Below are positions 37,553-52,089 of a stretch of DNA of 54,016 nucleotides, piece by piece. A program made the position numbers and the translations under genes. How positions within the stretch are numbered: the first letter of the stretch is position 1; each line of letters begins with the position of its first letter. The notes under the pieces were generated by a model. The model ran no database searches, was not told the DNA's origin, and worked only from the letters and a program-made list of their open reading frames with translations. Source of the DNA: Vicinamibacterales bacterium (GTDB lineage Bacteria > Acidobacteriota > Vicinamibacteria > Vicinamibacterales > JAKQTR01); the NCBI GenBank assembly GCA_025456345.1, contig JALOKU010000036.1, positions 1 to 54,016 on the forward strand, written 5' to 3'.

Positions 37553-38176
37553 GTGGTGCAGTGGCTGCGGCGCCGGTTCGTGACGGGGTTCGTCGTGACG
37601 GTGCCGCTTGTCATCAGCCTCGTCAGTCTGGTGTGGGTGTTCCGCGCGGTCGACGGGCTGGTCGGGCCGATTTACCACCGGCGGATCCCGTTCGAGATTC
37701 CCGGCCTCGGCATCCTGACAACCGCCGTGCTGATCCTGGCGGTCGGGATTGTGGCGACCAATGTCTTCGGCAAGCGGCTGTTGCAGCGCGCCGAGGGGTA
37801 CCTGATGCTGGTGCCGGTATTCCGCACGATCTACTCGCCGGTGAAGCAGATCGTGGCCGCCTTCTCGCCGGACAACAAGTACGGCTTCAAGAAGGTGGCG
37901 CTTGTCGAGGATCCCCGCCGCGGGACAGTGCTCGGTTTCCTGACGAAGGAATTCTCGGCGGACCTCGGGAACGGGCTGGAGCCGATGGTGGCGGTCTACG
38001 TGCCGACGAATCACCTGTATCTGGGCGACCTGGTCATCGTGCCGAGGGAGGCCGCGTTTTATCCGGACCTGACGGTCGAGGACGGCGTCCGGATCATCCT
38101 GACCGGCGGCATGGCGATGCCCGCGGTGCTCGGCGCGGAGCCCCGCGCCGGCCGTCAGGGACCGCCGCAGGTCTGA
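37553..38176 (+). CDS. DUF502 family membrane protein
   Basis: A 207-residue protein of the DUF502 family (function unknown). It has two N-terminal membrane helices (RRFVTGFVVTVPLVISLVSL and GILTTAVLILAVGIVATNVF), then FGKRLLQRAEGYLMLVPVFR, TIYSPVKQIVAAF, and a soluble beta-rich domain with VALVEDPRRGTVLGFLTKEF, VAVYVPTNHLYLGDLVIVPR and EDGVRIILTGGMAMP. Starts at GTG 37547, 37553 or 37556 are all possible; 37547 would overlap the uppP stop. Homologues are found in bacteria and in plant LCV/COV proteins of secretory membranes. An envelope role is likely. Confidence 0.9.
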   Translation: MVQWLRRRFVTGFVVTVPLVISLVSLVWVFRAVDGLVGPIYHRRIPFEIPGLGILTTAVLILAVGIVATNVFGKRLLQRAEGYLMLVPVFRTIYSPVKQIVAAFSPDNKYGFKKVALVEDPRRGTVLGFLTKEFSADLGNGLEPMVAVYVPTNHLYLGDLVIVPREAAFYPDLTVEDGVRIILTGGMAMPAVLGAEPRAGRQGPPQV

Positions 38177-38204
38177 ACACGGCGTTGTTGGAGAGGGAGC
38201 TGCC

Positions 38205-40697
<2,493 letters not shown>

Positions 40698-40844
40698 TCC
40701 TGGCGCCGGGTCCGCGCGGCGTCCTCCCGGCCTCCGGCCCCCACGGGCTCCCCGGCGGCGCCGGCAGAACTGGATAGCCGATTTGGGCGATCCGGTGTCT
40801 AATGGTGCAGGTAGTCCCGGGGCCGGGGGGCGTGCAGGGTTTCG

Positions 40845-40874
40845 TTGACAGGGCTTTTTCGCTCCCGATATAAT
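40845..40874 (+). promoter_or_regulatory. Consensus sigma-70 promoter of the tonB operon
   Basis: TTGACA (40845-40850), an 18-base spacer and TATAAT (40869-40874): both hexamers are perfect. Expected transcription start is ~40882, giving a leader of ~163 bases before GTG 41045. Between the hppA stop and this promoter (40698-40844) there is GC-rich DNA in which I see no gene. Confidence 0.88.
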
Positions 40875-40885
40875 CGGCCGCCTTC

Positions 40886-41030
40886 GTGCTTCGACTCGCA
40901 GGACGGGCTGCGTGCCAGTACGAACCGCATTCGTCACCCGCGCTCGCTCAGCACGAAGCCCTGAGCGAACGAGCCCGCGGCCGGGACAGTGAGTCGAAGG
41001 GCTTCGTGAATCGTCTGAGTCGAAGAGGTT
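40886..41030 (+). repeat. Inverted-repeat leader upstream of tonB
   Basis: The leader contains CACGAAGCCCT (40952-40962) and its exact complement AGGGCTTCGTG (40998-41008), plus several CTTCGACTC/GAGTCGAAG copies (about 40888, 40991, 41017). The motif family (GTCGAAGGG with CCCTGAGC) also appears in the tgt insertion. It could fold in the mRNA leader or be a dispersed repeat; no protein is encoded. Confidence 0.6.
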
Positions 41031-41044
41031 AGGAGGACAGACCG

Positions 41045-41761
41045 GTGCCACGTGATATGTTCGGGGATGTCGTTCAATCCTCAATCACCCTCGGGAGTCG
41101 GAAGTGGTACACCGTACCGCTGTCGATTTTCGTCCACGCGCTGATCATCCTCGCAGTGATCATCATTCCCCTGATGGCCGCCGACGTCCTCCCGACGCCG
41201 CCTGCGATGATGGCATTCGTTGCGGCACCGCCGCCGCCACCGCCACCGCCACCGCCGCCACCGCCGCCTGCGGCCGCGGCCCCGAAGCCGATGCTCGACG
41301 TGAATCCGAACGCGGCGCCTGTGGAGGCCCCGTCGGAGATCAAGCCCGAGACCGGCATCGAGGCCCCCGAAGGCGGAGTGTCCGGAGGGGTTGAGGGCGG
41401 CGTGCCGGGCGGCGTCGTCGGCGGCGTCGTGGGCGGGCTCCCCGAGGCTCCGCCACCACCGCCGCCGCCCGTTGCGCCGGTGCGGGTGGGCGGCAACATC
41501 CGCCCGCCGACGAAAGTCAAAAACGTGAATCCCGTGTACCCGAGCATCGCGCAGTCGGCGCGCGTGCAGGGCGTGGTGATCGTCGAGGCGACGATCGGGC
41601 CCGATGGCAAGGTGAGTGACGCGCGCGTGCTGCGATCGATTCCGCTGCTCGACCAGGCGGCCCTCGACGCCGTGCGCCAGTGGGTGTTCACGCCGACGTT
41701 GCTCAACGGCGTGCCGGTGCCCGTCATCATGACGGTCACCGTGAATTTCACGCTGCAGTAG
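41045..41761 (+). CDS. tonB: TonB energy-transducing protein
   Basis: TonB couples the ExbBD proton motor to outer-membrane receptors. The 238-residue product has an N-terminal cytoplasmic stub, a membrane helix (SIFVHALIILAVIIIPLMAA, ~residues 27-46), a proline-rich periplasmic region with a run of 14 prolines (~residues 61-74), a Gly/Val-rich spacer (GGVEGGVPGGVVGGVVGG) and a C-terminal TonB domain (~residues 150-238) with KNVNPVYPSIAQSARVQGVV, ATIGPDGKVSDARVLRSIP and VRQWVFTPTLLNGVPV. GTG 41045 has AGGAGG upstream. It heads tonB-exbB-exbD-exbD. Substrates could be TonB-dependent receptors encoded elsewhere. Confidence 0.95.
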   Translation: MPRDMFGDVVQSSITLGSRKWYTVPLSIFVHALIILAVIIIPLMAADVLPTPPAMMAFVAAPPPPPPPPPPPPPPAAAAPKPMLDVNPNAAPVEAPSEIKPETGIEAPEGGVSGGVEGGVPGGVVGGVVGGLPEAPPPPPPPVAPVRVGGNIRPPTKVKNVNPVYPSIAQSARVQGVVIVEATIGPDGKVSDARVLRSIPLLDQAALDAVRQWVFTPTLLNGVPVPVIMTVTVNFTLQ

Positions 41762-41867
41762 GCCCCGGGGCCTGGTGCGGCGGCCGAGCGGGACCCGGGG
41801 GGGCGGCGGATGCCGGCCGACCTGGAAGAGTCAGTAACATCGATCGATTTCTGGAGGATGGAGAGAC

Positions 41868-42539
41868 ATGAACCTCATTGAGATGTGGAACCAGATGGGC
41901 TTTTTCGCGAAGGCCATCGCGTACATTCTGTTCATCATGTCGATGATCTCGTTCGGCGTGGCGGTCGAGCGCTTCTACACCTTCCTGCAGGCCAGGAAGC
42001 AGTCGAAGCTCTACGCGCCGCAGGTGGCCAAGTTCCTCAAGGACGGCCGCCTGAAGGAAGCCGTGGCCCTGTCGCAGAAGAAGGAGTTCCGCTACAGCCA
42101 CCTCGCCAAGGTCGTCCTGGCCGGGTTGAACGAGTACCAGTACACGGCCGACGCCGGCGGCAACCTCAGCCGCGAAGACATGATGGACACCGTGCGCCGC
42201 TCGATTCAGCGCGCGTCGGCGCTGACCGCGTCCGACCTGAAGCGCGGCGTGGCCTCGCTGGCGACCATCGGCGCGACGGCCCCGTTCGTCGGCCTGCTCG
42301 GTACCGTCGTCGGCATCATCACGGCGTTCCAGGGCATCGCGGCTACCGGCTCGGGCGGCCTCGGGTCCGTGTCGGCCGGCATCTCGGAAGCCCTCGTCGA
42401 GACCGCGCTCGGCCTCGTCGTGGCCATCCCGGCGGTGTGGTTCTACAACTACCTGACCGGCCGGATCGAGTACTTCAACGTCGAGATGGACAACTCGTCG
42501 TCGGAGCTCGTGGACTACTTCATCAAGAAGACGGCTTAG
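41868..42539 (+). CDS. exbB: ExbB/TolQ-family proton channel subunit
   Basis: A 223-residue MotA/TolQ/ExbB-family protein with three membrane segments: residues ~12-32 (GFFAKAIAYILFIMSMISFG), ~125-150 (RGVASLATIGATAPFVGLLG TVVGI) and ~165-190 (SEALVETALGLVVAIPAVWF). It forms the pentameric stator channel with ExbD and harvests proton-motive force. Conserved AFQGIAATGSGGLGSVSAGI lies between helices two and three. GGAG is placed six bases before ATG 41868. It is the second gene of the operon. Confidence 0.95.
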   Translation: MNLIEMWNQMGFFAKAIAYILFIMSMISFGVAVERFYTFLQARKQSKLYAPQVAKFLKDGRLKEAVALSQKKEFRYSHLAKVVLAGLNEYQYTADAGGNLSREDMMDTVRRSIQRASALTASDLKRGVASLATIGATAPFVGLLGTVVGIITAFQGIAATGSGGLGSVSAGISEALVETALGLVVAIPAVWFYNYLTGRIEYFNVEMDNSSSELVDYFIKKTA

Positions 42540-42630
42540 GCTCGCGTGTCGGGCCGCGCCGGGTCCCGGATGCGGGGCCACGGCGCTCCCGGCTGGCTGA
42601 AGCGACAGTAAGAAAGAGGAGACGGCCACA

Positions 42631-43068
42631 ATGTCAATGGATGTGGGCGGCACCAAAGGCGGCCTGAAGGCGGACATCAATGTCACGCCGCTCGTGGACG
42701 TCATGCTGGTGCTCCTGATCATCATGATGCTCATCGCCCCGATGTTGCAGCAGGGCGTGAGCGTGAGGTTGCCGCAGGCCGCCAACACCGCGGACAAGCC
42801 GGAGACGCAGGACCAGACGGTCGTGGCGGTCACGTCCGACAAGCGGCTGTACCTGAACGGCGTCCCGATCCAGGAGGGCGAACTGCAAAGCAAGATCCAG
42901 ACGCTCATGGAGACGAAGAAGGAGAAGATCGTCCTCATCAAGGGTGACGAGGAAGCTCCCTACTCGGCCATCATGAGCACGATGGATCGCCTGCGCGAAG
43001 CCAATATCGAGAACATCGGCCTCATCACGGAACGCAAGATCGGCCGGGCCGGAATGGGAGGCCAGTAA
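42631..43068 (+). CDS. exbD: ExbD/TolR-family biopolymer transport protein (first copy)
   Basis: A 145-residue single-pass protein: short cytoplasmic N-terminus, then ADINVTPLVDVMLVLLIIMM (the proton-carrying Asp is in PLVDVMLVLLI) and a periplasmic domain with VAVTSDKRLYLNGVPIQEGE. GAGGAG precedes ATG 42631. It is followed directly by a second exbD whose start overlaps its stop (TAATG). Two different ExbD chains suggest a heteromeric ExbD pair in the motor. Confidence 0.95.
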   Translation: MSMDVGGTKGGLKADINVTPLVDVMLVLLIIMMLIAPMLQQGVSVRLPQAANTADKPETQDQTVVAVTSDKRLYLNGVPIQEGELQSKIQTLMETKKEKIVLIKGDEEAPYSAIMSTMDRLREANIENIGLITERKIGRAGMGGQ

Positions 43069-43445
43069 TGGCGCACGCGCACAAACACTTCGGCGCTGAA
43101 GAGAACGTCAAGTCCAAGGAACTCCACGCCAGCGCGGACATGAACGTCACGCCGCTCATCGACGTGCTGCTCGTGCTGCTCATCATCTTCATGGCGGCGC
43201 TGCCCCTCACGCAGGACCGGCGCATCTCGGTGAACAAGCAGGACATCACCATCCAGGAACTGGAGACGCGCCTGCGGCTCATCTTCGAGCAGCGCAAGGA
43301 GAAGACGATGTTCATCGCGGCCGCAGGATCCCTGCGGTACGGCGATATCGTCGAGGTCATCGACGCCGCCAAGGGCGCCGGTGTCGAAAAGGTCGGGATT
43401 GTCACGGAAGGGATGCGCCAGGCAGCCGGCGTCGTCGGCGGCTAA
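43068..43445 (+). CDS. exbD: ExbD/TolR-family biopolymer transport protein (second copy)
   Basis: A 125-residue ExbD homologue distinct from its neighbour. It has a histidine-rich start (MAHAHKHFGAEENVKSKEL), the membrane helix MNVTPLIDVLLVLLIIFMAA with the conserved Asp, and a periplasmic domain (ISVNKQDITIQELETRLRLI, FIAAAGSLRYGDIVEVIDAA). ATG 43068 shares a base with the first exbD's stop. The operon ends ~50 bases downstream at an intrinsic terminator. Confidence 0.95.
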   Translation: MAHAHKHFGAEENVKSKELHASADMNVTPLIDVLLVLLIIFMAALPLTQDRRISVNKQDITIQELETRLRLIFEQRKEKTMFIAAAGSLRYGDIVEVIDAAKGAGVEKVGIVTEGMRQAAGVVGG

Positions 43446-43492
43446 CCGCACCCCGCGGCCCCCGGGGCCGCGAGCCAGTCGTTCGCAAACCA

Positions 43493-43529
43493 GGCCGGCC
43501 GCGCGCCGCGCGGCCGGCCAATCTTTTTT
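43493..43529 (+). terminator. Rho-independent terminator of the tonB operon
   Basis: GGCCGGCCGCGC (43493-43504) and GCGCGGCCGGCC (43508-43519) form a 12-bp perfect stem with a three-base loop, followed by AATC and six T residues (43524-43529). The 17 bases 43524-43540 (TTTTTTGTACGCCGTTT) also follow the mini-gene terminator on the other strand at 29387-29371. Confidence 0.9.
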
Positions 43530-43559
43530 GTACGCCGTTTCTGCGCACGGACTTGTCCC

Positions 43560-43745
43560 TTGCGCCACGAAACTGACCTGGAGCCGTTCAGGTCCCCGAC
43601 TCGTGCCCGGCACCACGTCCGTCCAGTGATCACACTCCCGGCCTGCCCACCGTCCCCGTCGCGACGTTGGCCTGCTTGCGGACCAGGTCCCGGCTGGGTT
43701 GCCATGTGGACCTGTCCCCGTTCCGGTGGCGTCCGGGACCTGGTG
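43560..43745. repeat. Cluster of GGACCTG/CAGGTCC palindromic motifs (REP-like)
   Basis: Within this gene-free stretch there are at least five copies of GACCTG or CAGGTC in both orientations (near 43575, 43589, 43684, 43708 and 43736), including a small hairpin GACCTG-N8-CAGGTC (43575-43594) and GTGGACCTGTCCCC (43706-43719). The pattern recalls short palindromes mobilised by REP-associated transposases. No transposase is present. The whole stretch 43446-43872 holds no gene, only two terminators and these motifs. Confidence 0.5.
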
Positions 43746-43792
43746 CGGAAGTGGTGAGGGCGATGGGGGTGCTGGGGAGCCGTACGAAGGAA

Positions 43793-43867
43793 GGGCCGTC
43801 CCGCCTGATGGCGGGGACGGCCCGGTATGAGATCGGGGCCCTGCGCCCCTCCACGGGGCGCAGGGCC
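43793..43867 (-). terminator. Tandem hairpins after the TPR lipoprotein gene
   Basis: A 13-bp perfect stem (43837-43849 with 43855-43867; GGCCCTGCGCCCC type) lies five bases past the TPR gene stop. A second stem with one bulge (43793-43805 with 43810-43823) follows, and then TTCCTTC on the minus strand. Together they probably end transcription, although the U-tract is weak. Confidence 0.65.
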
Positions 43868-43872
43868 GGTTC

Positions 43873-44820
43873 CTACTTGATGCCGGCGGCCTGCCTCTTC
43901 TGGAGGGCCAGCGCCTGGTCGCGCAGCCTGTCGGCTTCCTTGAGGAGGGCCGACTGCTTGGCCTGGTCCTTCTCCAGGTTGGCCTGGAGCCGGAGCAGGA
44001 GGTTCTTGTAGGTCAGGGCCTCCATGTAATCGGCCTTGAGCTGGAGCGCCTTGTCGACCTGCTCGATGCCCTTGAGGACGAACGCCTTCTTCTCGGGCTC
44101 CTTCAGGCGGAAGTCACGGTAGGCCTTGTCCCAGTAGTAGGTCGAGATGGTGTAGTACGCCTCGGGATTGTTCGGTTCGATGGCCGCCCGCTGCGTGAGG
44201 GCCTCGATGGTCTTCTCGAACTCTTCCTGGCGGTTGTAGAACCCTGCGAGCTGCAGGTAGACCTGGGGATCGTTCGGACGGGCCTGCTTCGCCTGCAGGA
44301 GCACCTCTTCGGCTTTCGGGTAGTCCCCGGCGTCCTCGCGGATCTTGGCGAGCGCGAAGTAGTTGTCGGCGTCCTGCGGATCGAGCTGGATCATGTGGTT
44401 GACGATGGGCTCCTGCTGGGACGGGTCGTTCAACTTGTCCGGACCGTAGGCGGCAATGAGGAACTGGAAGGAACGCGTCCGGAGCGTCTTGTCCGTTTCC
44501 TTCTCGCCGGCGAGCTTATAGAACTCGACGGCCTTGTTCAGGTAGGCGTCGTTTTCCGGCTCTCCCTTGCGGGACGGCTTGAAGAGGTTGTCGTAGCTGT
44601 TGGCGAGATAGAAGTAGGCCACCGACAGCCCGGGATCGTTGGCGATCGCCTCCTCGTACAGCGCGGCGGCCTTCTTGAATTCCTGCTGCTGATACAGCAC
44701 GTTGGCGTCCTTGAACGCCCGCTTGGCCTGGAGCTTTCCGTACTGGCTGCAGCCGACCATCCCCGCGGCGAGCGCCACGACGAGCGCCAGCGACGCGATC
44801 CGCCCGAGTCCCCTCAACAT
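43873..44820 (-). CDS. TPR-repeat lipoprotein
   Basis: A 315-residue protein with a lipoprotein signal peptide: basic start, hydrophobic core (IASLALVVALAAGMVG) and lipobox GMVGC at Cys24. The mature part is tetratricopeptide repeats: FKDANVLYQQQEFKKAAALY, YFYLANSYDNLF, YFALAKIREDAGDYPKAEEV, VYLQLAGFYNRQEEFEKTIE. A coiled-coil tail follows (NLEKDQAKQSALLKEADRLR). Such proteins act as envelope scaffolds, often near the TonB or BAM machinery, but no partner is evident. It has its own promoter (44964-44993) and a ~137-base leader. Confidence 0.85.
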   Translation of the reverse strand: MLRGLGRIASLALVVALAAGMVGCSQYGKLQAKRAFKDANVLYQQQEFKKAAALYEEAIANDPGLSVAYFYLANSYDNLFKPSRKGEPENDAYLNKAVEFYKLAGEKETDKTLRTRSFQFLIAAYGPDKLNDPSQQEPIVNHMIQLDPQDADNYFALAKIREDAGDYPKAEEVLLQAKQARPNDPQVYLQLAGFYNRQEEFEKTIEALTQRAAIEPNNPEAYYTISTYYWDKAYRDFRLKEPEKKAFVLKGIEQVDKALQLKADYMEALTYKNLLLRLQANLEKDQAKQSALLKEADRLRDQALALQKRQAAGIK

Positions 44821-44963
44821 GATGTCCCCCTTACGTTGCGCGCGACGCGCGGTATCAAGCGGCCCGTGGCGGCCTTGTCGGAATCAAGCCAGACCGCAGA
44901 ATGACTGACACTGCCAGAGTGGGTCGGCCTCTCCCGCAGGCGAGGATCTTCCCAAGCCGGGCC

Positions 44964-44993
44964 AGTATAGTGAACGGAAAAAGGGGGAGTCAA
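44964..44993 (-). promoter_or_regulatory. Sigma-70 promoter of the TPR lipoprotein gene
   Basis: TTGACT (44993-44988), an 18-base spacer and TATACT (44969-44964) on the minus strand; each hexamer differs from consensus at one base. The 312-base gap 44821-45132 holds this promoter, the divergent rel/spoT promoter and GC-rich DNA without a gene. Confidence 0.78.
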
Positions 44994-45060
44994 GGCCGCG
45001 GCGGCGGGCGCGGCCGAAGCTGGCCGCGGCGGGGAGACGGGGCGTGCGTCCGCGGCCGTC

Positions 45061-45089
45061 TTGACCCCCCGTGACCCGCTCCCTATGAT
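45061..45089 (+). promoter_or_regulatory. Sigma-70 promoter of the rel/spoT gene
   Basis: TTGACC (45061-45066), a 17-base spacer and TATGAT (45084-45089). The predicted transcription start near 45096 excludes upstream in-frame starts at 45061 and 45085, which fall in the promoter itself, and supports ATG 45133. Confidence 0.75.
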
Positions 45090-45132
45090 GAAGCCGGGAG
45101 CGGGCGCCGCGGCGCTCCCGAGGCCGACCGCC

Positions 45133-47326
<2,194 letters not shown>

Positions 47327-47343
<17 letters not shown>

Positions 47344-47704
47344 CGTCGATCTCGACCCTGAGGTCGCGCGGCAGGCGCGCGGCCTGGATCGTCGTGCGCG
47401 CGGGCGCCGGTGCCGCGAAGTACTCGCCGTACACCGCGTTCATGGCCGCGAAGTCGTTCATGTCGGCCAGGTAGACGGTCGTCCGCACCACGTTGTCGAA
47501 CGAGGCCCCGCCGGCCTTGAGAATCGCGCCGATGTTGTCCATCACGCGGCGGGTCTGCGCGGCCACGTCGCCGGCCACCAGCGTTCCCGTTTCCGGATCC
47601 AGGTGGCCCTGTCCGGACACGAAGAGCATGTTCCCCGCGCGGATGCCCTGGGAGTACGGGCCGATGGCCTGCGGGGCGTCCTTGGTGCTGATCGCGTGAC
47701 GCAT
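47327..47704 (-). CDS. ridA: RidA-family reactive imine/enamine deaminase
   Basis: RidA hydrolyses reactive enamine/imine intermediates (such as 2-aminoacrylate) released by PLP enzymes, protecting other PLP enzymes. The 125-residue length is typical. Motifs: APQAIGPYSQGIRAGNMLFV, SGQGHLDPETGTLV, GASFDNVVRTTVYLADMNDF and the signature PARTTIQAARLPRDLRVEID (conserved Arg). ATG 47704 lies 11 bases after the rpmB stop, so rpmB-ridA are co-transcribed. The end overlaps the rel/spoT end by 17 bases. Confidence 0.95.
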
Positions 47705-47715
47705 GTCGGGAACCC

Positions 47716-47907
47716 TCAGGCGGCTTTGACGATCTTGCGCGAGCGGATGCAGCGCGTGCACACCCGCATGTACTTCGTTCCGCCGTTCACCTGCACCTTC
47801 ACCCGCTGCAGGTTCGGCTCGAAGCGTCGGGGCGACACGTTGTGCGCGTGGCTCACCTTGCGGCCCACCACCGGGCCCTTGTCGCAAATCTCACAGCGTT
47901 TTGCCAT
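47716..47907 (-). CDS. rpmB: Large-subunit ribosomal protein bL28
   Basis: A 63-residue bL28. It begins MAKRCEICDKGPVVG and continues KVSHAHNVSPRRFEPNLQRV, with CTRCIRS near the C-terminus. The two Cys-x2-Cys pairs indicate the zinc-binding (C+) form of L28. A TATGAT -10 element at 47976-47971 suggests a promoter with a ~57-base leader. Identification is secure by signature and length. Confidence 0.97.
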   Translation of the reverse strand: MAKRCEICDKGPVVGRKVSHAHNVSPRRFEPNLQRVKVQVNGGTKYMRVCTRCIRSRKIVKAA

Positions 47908-48022
47908 GGCGAATCACCTGGCGTCCCCAGGGCCTGACAGTCGGACGGACCGGCCGGGACGCAAACTCCTATCATAGCACGCTCCGCCCCCAGCCGGGCC
48001 GGCCGGACGCATGGCGGTTGCG

Positions 48023-48694
48023 CTACGGAATGATAATGGCGGAACTGCCGCTCCCGCCGTGAGGCGCCGGCTCGCCCTCGACCGGCGGACCCTCGAGGCC
48101 GGGGTTGCCGAGCCGCCGTGCCATGCGTTCGGCGAGCCCGAGGAAGGCTCGCGAGTCGCCCGGCGTGGCCCGCTGGACCGCCCTGATGCGGTCCTCGACC
48201 TGCCGCAGCACGGCGGCCGCATCCGCGGCGAAGCCCGAAGGCCTCCCGCGCCCGATCTGCTCGAACATCCCCCGGATGCCATCGACGATGCGCTGGGCGG
48301 GGACCGAGTCGGGCCGCTGCTCGTAGATGAGGCCTCGCGAGGCGGTCTCGTACGTGCCTGCCAGCGCGGCGGCCGCCGAGGCGGCATCCGCGTCGCTGGC
48401 GGCGTCGAGGCCCTCTCCTCTGAACCGGTCGAGGAGGGTCAGCGCGAACAGCAACAGCTGCTGCCGCTCCTCCGAGAGCCCGGCGAGGGCCGGCGTGAGC
48501 AGGGCCAGGTCCTGATCCTGCTGTCTTCGGGTGGTTGCCGGCGGGTGGGACCTCGCCGAGGCGAGGTACGGGCAGCCGGCCGGGCACCGGATCTCGACCT
48601 CCCGCTTCGTGCCGCAGCAGACCGGACAGATTTCGCGGCCGAGCGCCGGGCAGGACCGCCTGGCCGGGCGGGCGTGGCACAGTGGGCAGCGCAT
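48023..48694 (-). CDS. Zinc-ribbon protein of unknown function
   Basis: A 223-residue protein whose first ~45 residues are cysteine-rich: MRCPLCHARPARRSCPALGR, then EICPVCCGTKREVEIRCPAG, then CPYL. The eight or more cysteines fit two zinc sites. The rest is helical and alanine-rich (LTPALAGLSEERQQLLLFAL and onwards), ending in a short Gly/Ser tail. I remember this cysteine pattern (CPxLGxxICPVCCGTKR) in uncharacterised proteins of Acidobacteria and delta-proteobacteria, but know no function. No membrane segment is seen. It is divergent from dksA. TTGACG lies 34 bases upstream and the start may be leaderless, but the -10 is poor. Confidence 0.8.
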   Translation of the reverse strand: MRCPLCHARPARRSCPALGREICPVCCGTKREVEIRCPAGCPYLASARSHPPATTRRQQDQDLALLTPALAGLSEERQQLLLFALTLLDRFRGEGLDAASDADAASAAAALAGTYETASRGLIYEQRPDSVPAQRIVDGIRGMFEQIGRGRPSGFAADAAAVLRQVEDRIRAVQRATPGDSRAFLGLAERMARRLGNPGLEGPPVEGEPAPHGGSGSSAIIIP

Positions 48695-48756
48695 CGCCCC
48701 AGCGTGGCATGTCGAACGCGCGCCGTCAATCCCGCCCTGGCGAAACTGACACGTGG

Positions 48757-48776
48757 GTGTGGCGCGTCCGCCACAC
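48757..48776. repeat. Perfect hairpin GTGTGGCG-CGTC-CGCCACAC
   Basis: An 8-bp stem with a four-base loop in the 368-base gap between the zinc-ribbon gene and dksA. It is flanked by CTGACACGTGG and TCCACTTCCGGTGACA and resembles a small REP-type palindrome; CGAAACTGAC just before it also occurs at the start of the 43560-43745 cluster. The remainder of 48695-49062 holds only the dksA promoter and leader. Confidence 0.55.
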
Positions 48777-48955
48777 GTCCACTTCCGGTGACATCTCCCC
48801 GAAACCCGCCGGAGCCTCGAGGATACAGCCTGTGCCGGTTCTTCCTACCTGCCGTGCCGAACCTGCACCGCCACTCTCGAACCATCCGCGCCCTCCGGGC
48901 GTCTAAAGGCACAAAGGCGACGAAACCAGTCGTAGGGCGAAGGACTGCGAATGGC

Positions 48956-48984
48956 TTGACAGGGCAATCGGCAGTCCCTACAAT
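48956..48984 (+). promoter_or_regulatory. Sigma-70 promoter of the dksA-like gene
   Basis: TTGACA (48956-48961), a 17-base spacer and TACAAT (48979-48984), one mismatch in total. Transcription should start near 48991, leaving a ~72-base leader to ATG 49063, which has AAAGGAG upstream. Confidence 0.85.
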
Positions 48985-49062
48985 GGCAGATTCTTTGCAG
49001 GACGGGTACCCGAAAGAGAGTTCCCGTCGCCGCAGGGTGACGCGAAAGGAGCGTCAGGCACC

Positions 49063-49512
49063 ATGGCCACGAACGGCAAACACGTCAAGGGGATGGCGAA
49101 CGAGCGCTACGAGGAGCTGAAGCGGATGCTCGGGGACCGTCGACGTGAGATCATGAGCGAGGTTCACGAGAAAATCCGCGACGTCCGCACCGAGAGCGGG
49201 CATGGCAAGATGAGCGAAGTGTTCGACCAGGGTGAGAGTTCCGAGGCGGACATCCAGGAAGATATCGAATTCGCGTTGATCCAGATGAAGGCGGAGACGC
49301 TGACCCGCATCAACGAGGCGATCTCGAGGCTCGAAGAGGGCGCGTACGGCTACTGCTTCGAGTGCGGCGAGGATATCGCGCCGCAGCGGTTGCGGGCGCT
49401 GCCGTTCGCCGTCCGGTGCAAGGACTGCGAGCAGGCGCGCGAGAACGCCATCCAGCGGGAGCGGCTGCAGTCGCAGCGGTCGTCGTCGCTCTTCTTTGAC
49501 ATCTCCGGCTAA
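49063..49512 (+). CDS. dksA: DksA/TraR-family zinc-finger transcription regulator
   Basis: A 149-residue protein of the DksA family, which binds RNA polymerase in the secondary channel and works with ppGpp. A long helical pair covers residues ~12-95 (YEELKRMLGDRRREIMSEVH, EFALIQMKAETLTRINEAIS), followed by the C4 zinc finger YCFECG and RCKDCEQ. The conserved acidic tip of E. coli DksA (D-x-x-D-x-A) is not clearly reproduced; the tip region reads GESSEADIQEDIEFAL. It may therefore act differently from DksA. The gene has its own promoter and terminator, and rel/spoT is 2 kb away. Confidence 0.88.
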   Translation: MATNGKHVKGMANERYEELKRMLGDRRREIMSEVHEKIRDVRTESGHGKMSEVFDQGESSEADIQEDIEFALIQMKAETLTRINEAISRLEEGAYGYCFECGEDIAPQRLRALPFAVRCKDCEQARENAIQRERLQSQRSSSLFFDISG

Positions 49513-49529
49513 GTGCGGCATTCTTCTCG

Positions 49530-49570
49530 CGGGCCGCAGGCCGGAGGCGGCCTGCGGCCCGTTCCTTTTT
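49530..49570 (+). terminator. Rho-independent terminator after dksA
   Basis: CGGGCCGCAGGCC (49530-49542) pairs perfectly with GGCCTGCGGCCCG (49549-49561) around a six-base loop, followed by TTCCTTTTT. It isolates dksA from lon. Confidence 0.92.
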
Positions 49571-49626
49571 CGCCCGTGACAGTCAAGCGGCCATCCGCCC
49601 TCCGTGCGCCTGGCTGAGGGGTGCCG

Positions 49627-52080
<2,454 letters not shown>

Positions 52081-52089
52081 CGGCCGCCC

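Noticed and set aside
41230..41275. Triplet repeat (CCG-type) as a microsatellite locus
   Set aside because: It simply encodes the proline run of TonB, with mixed proline codons, and is expected in this family.
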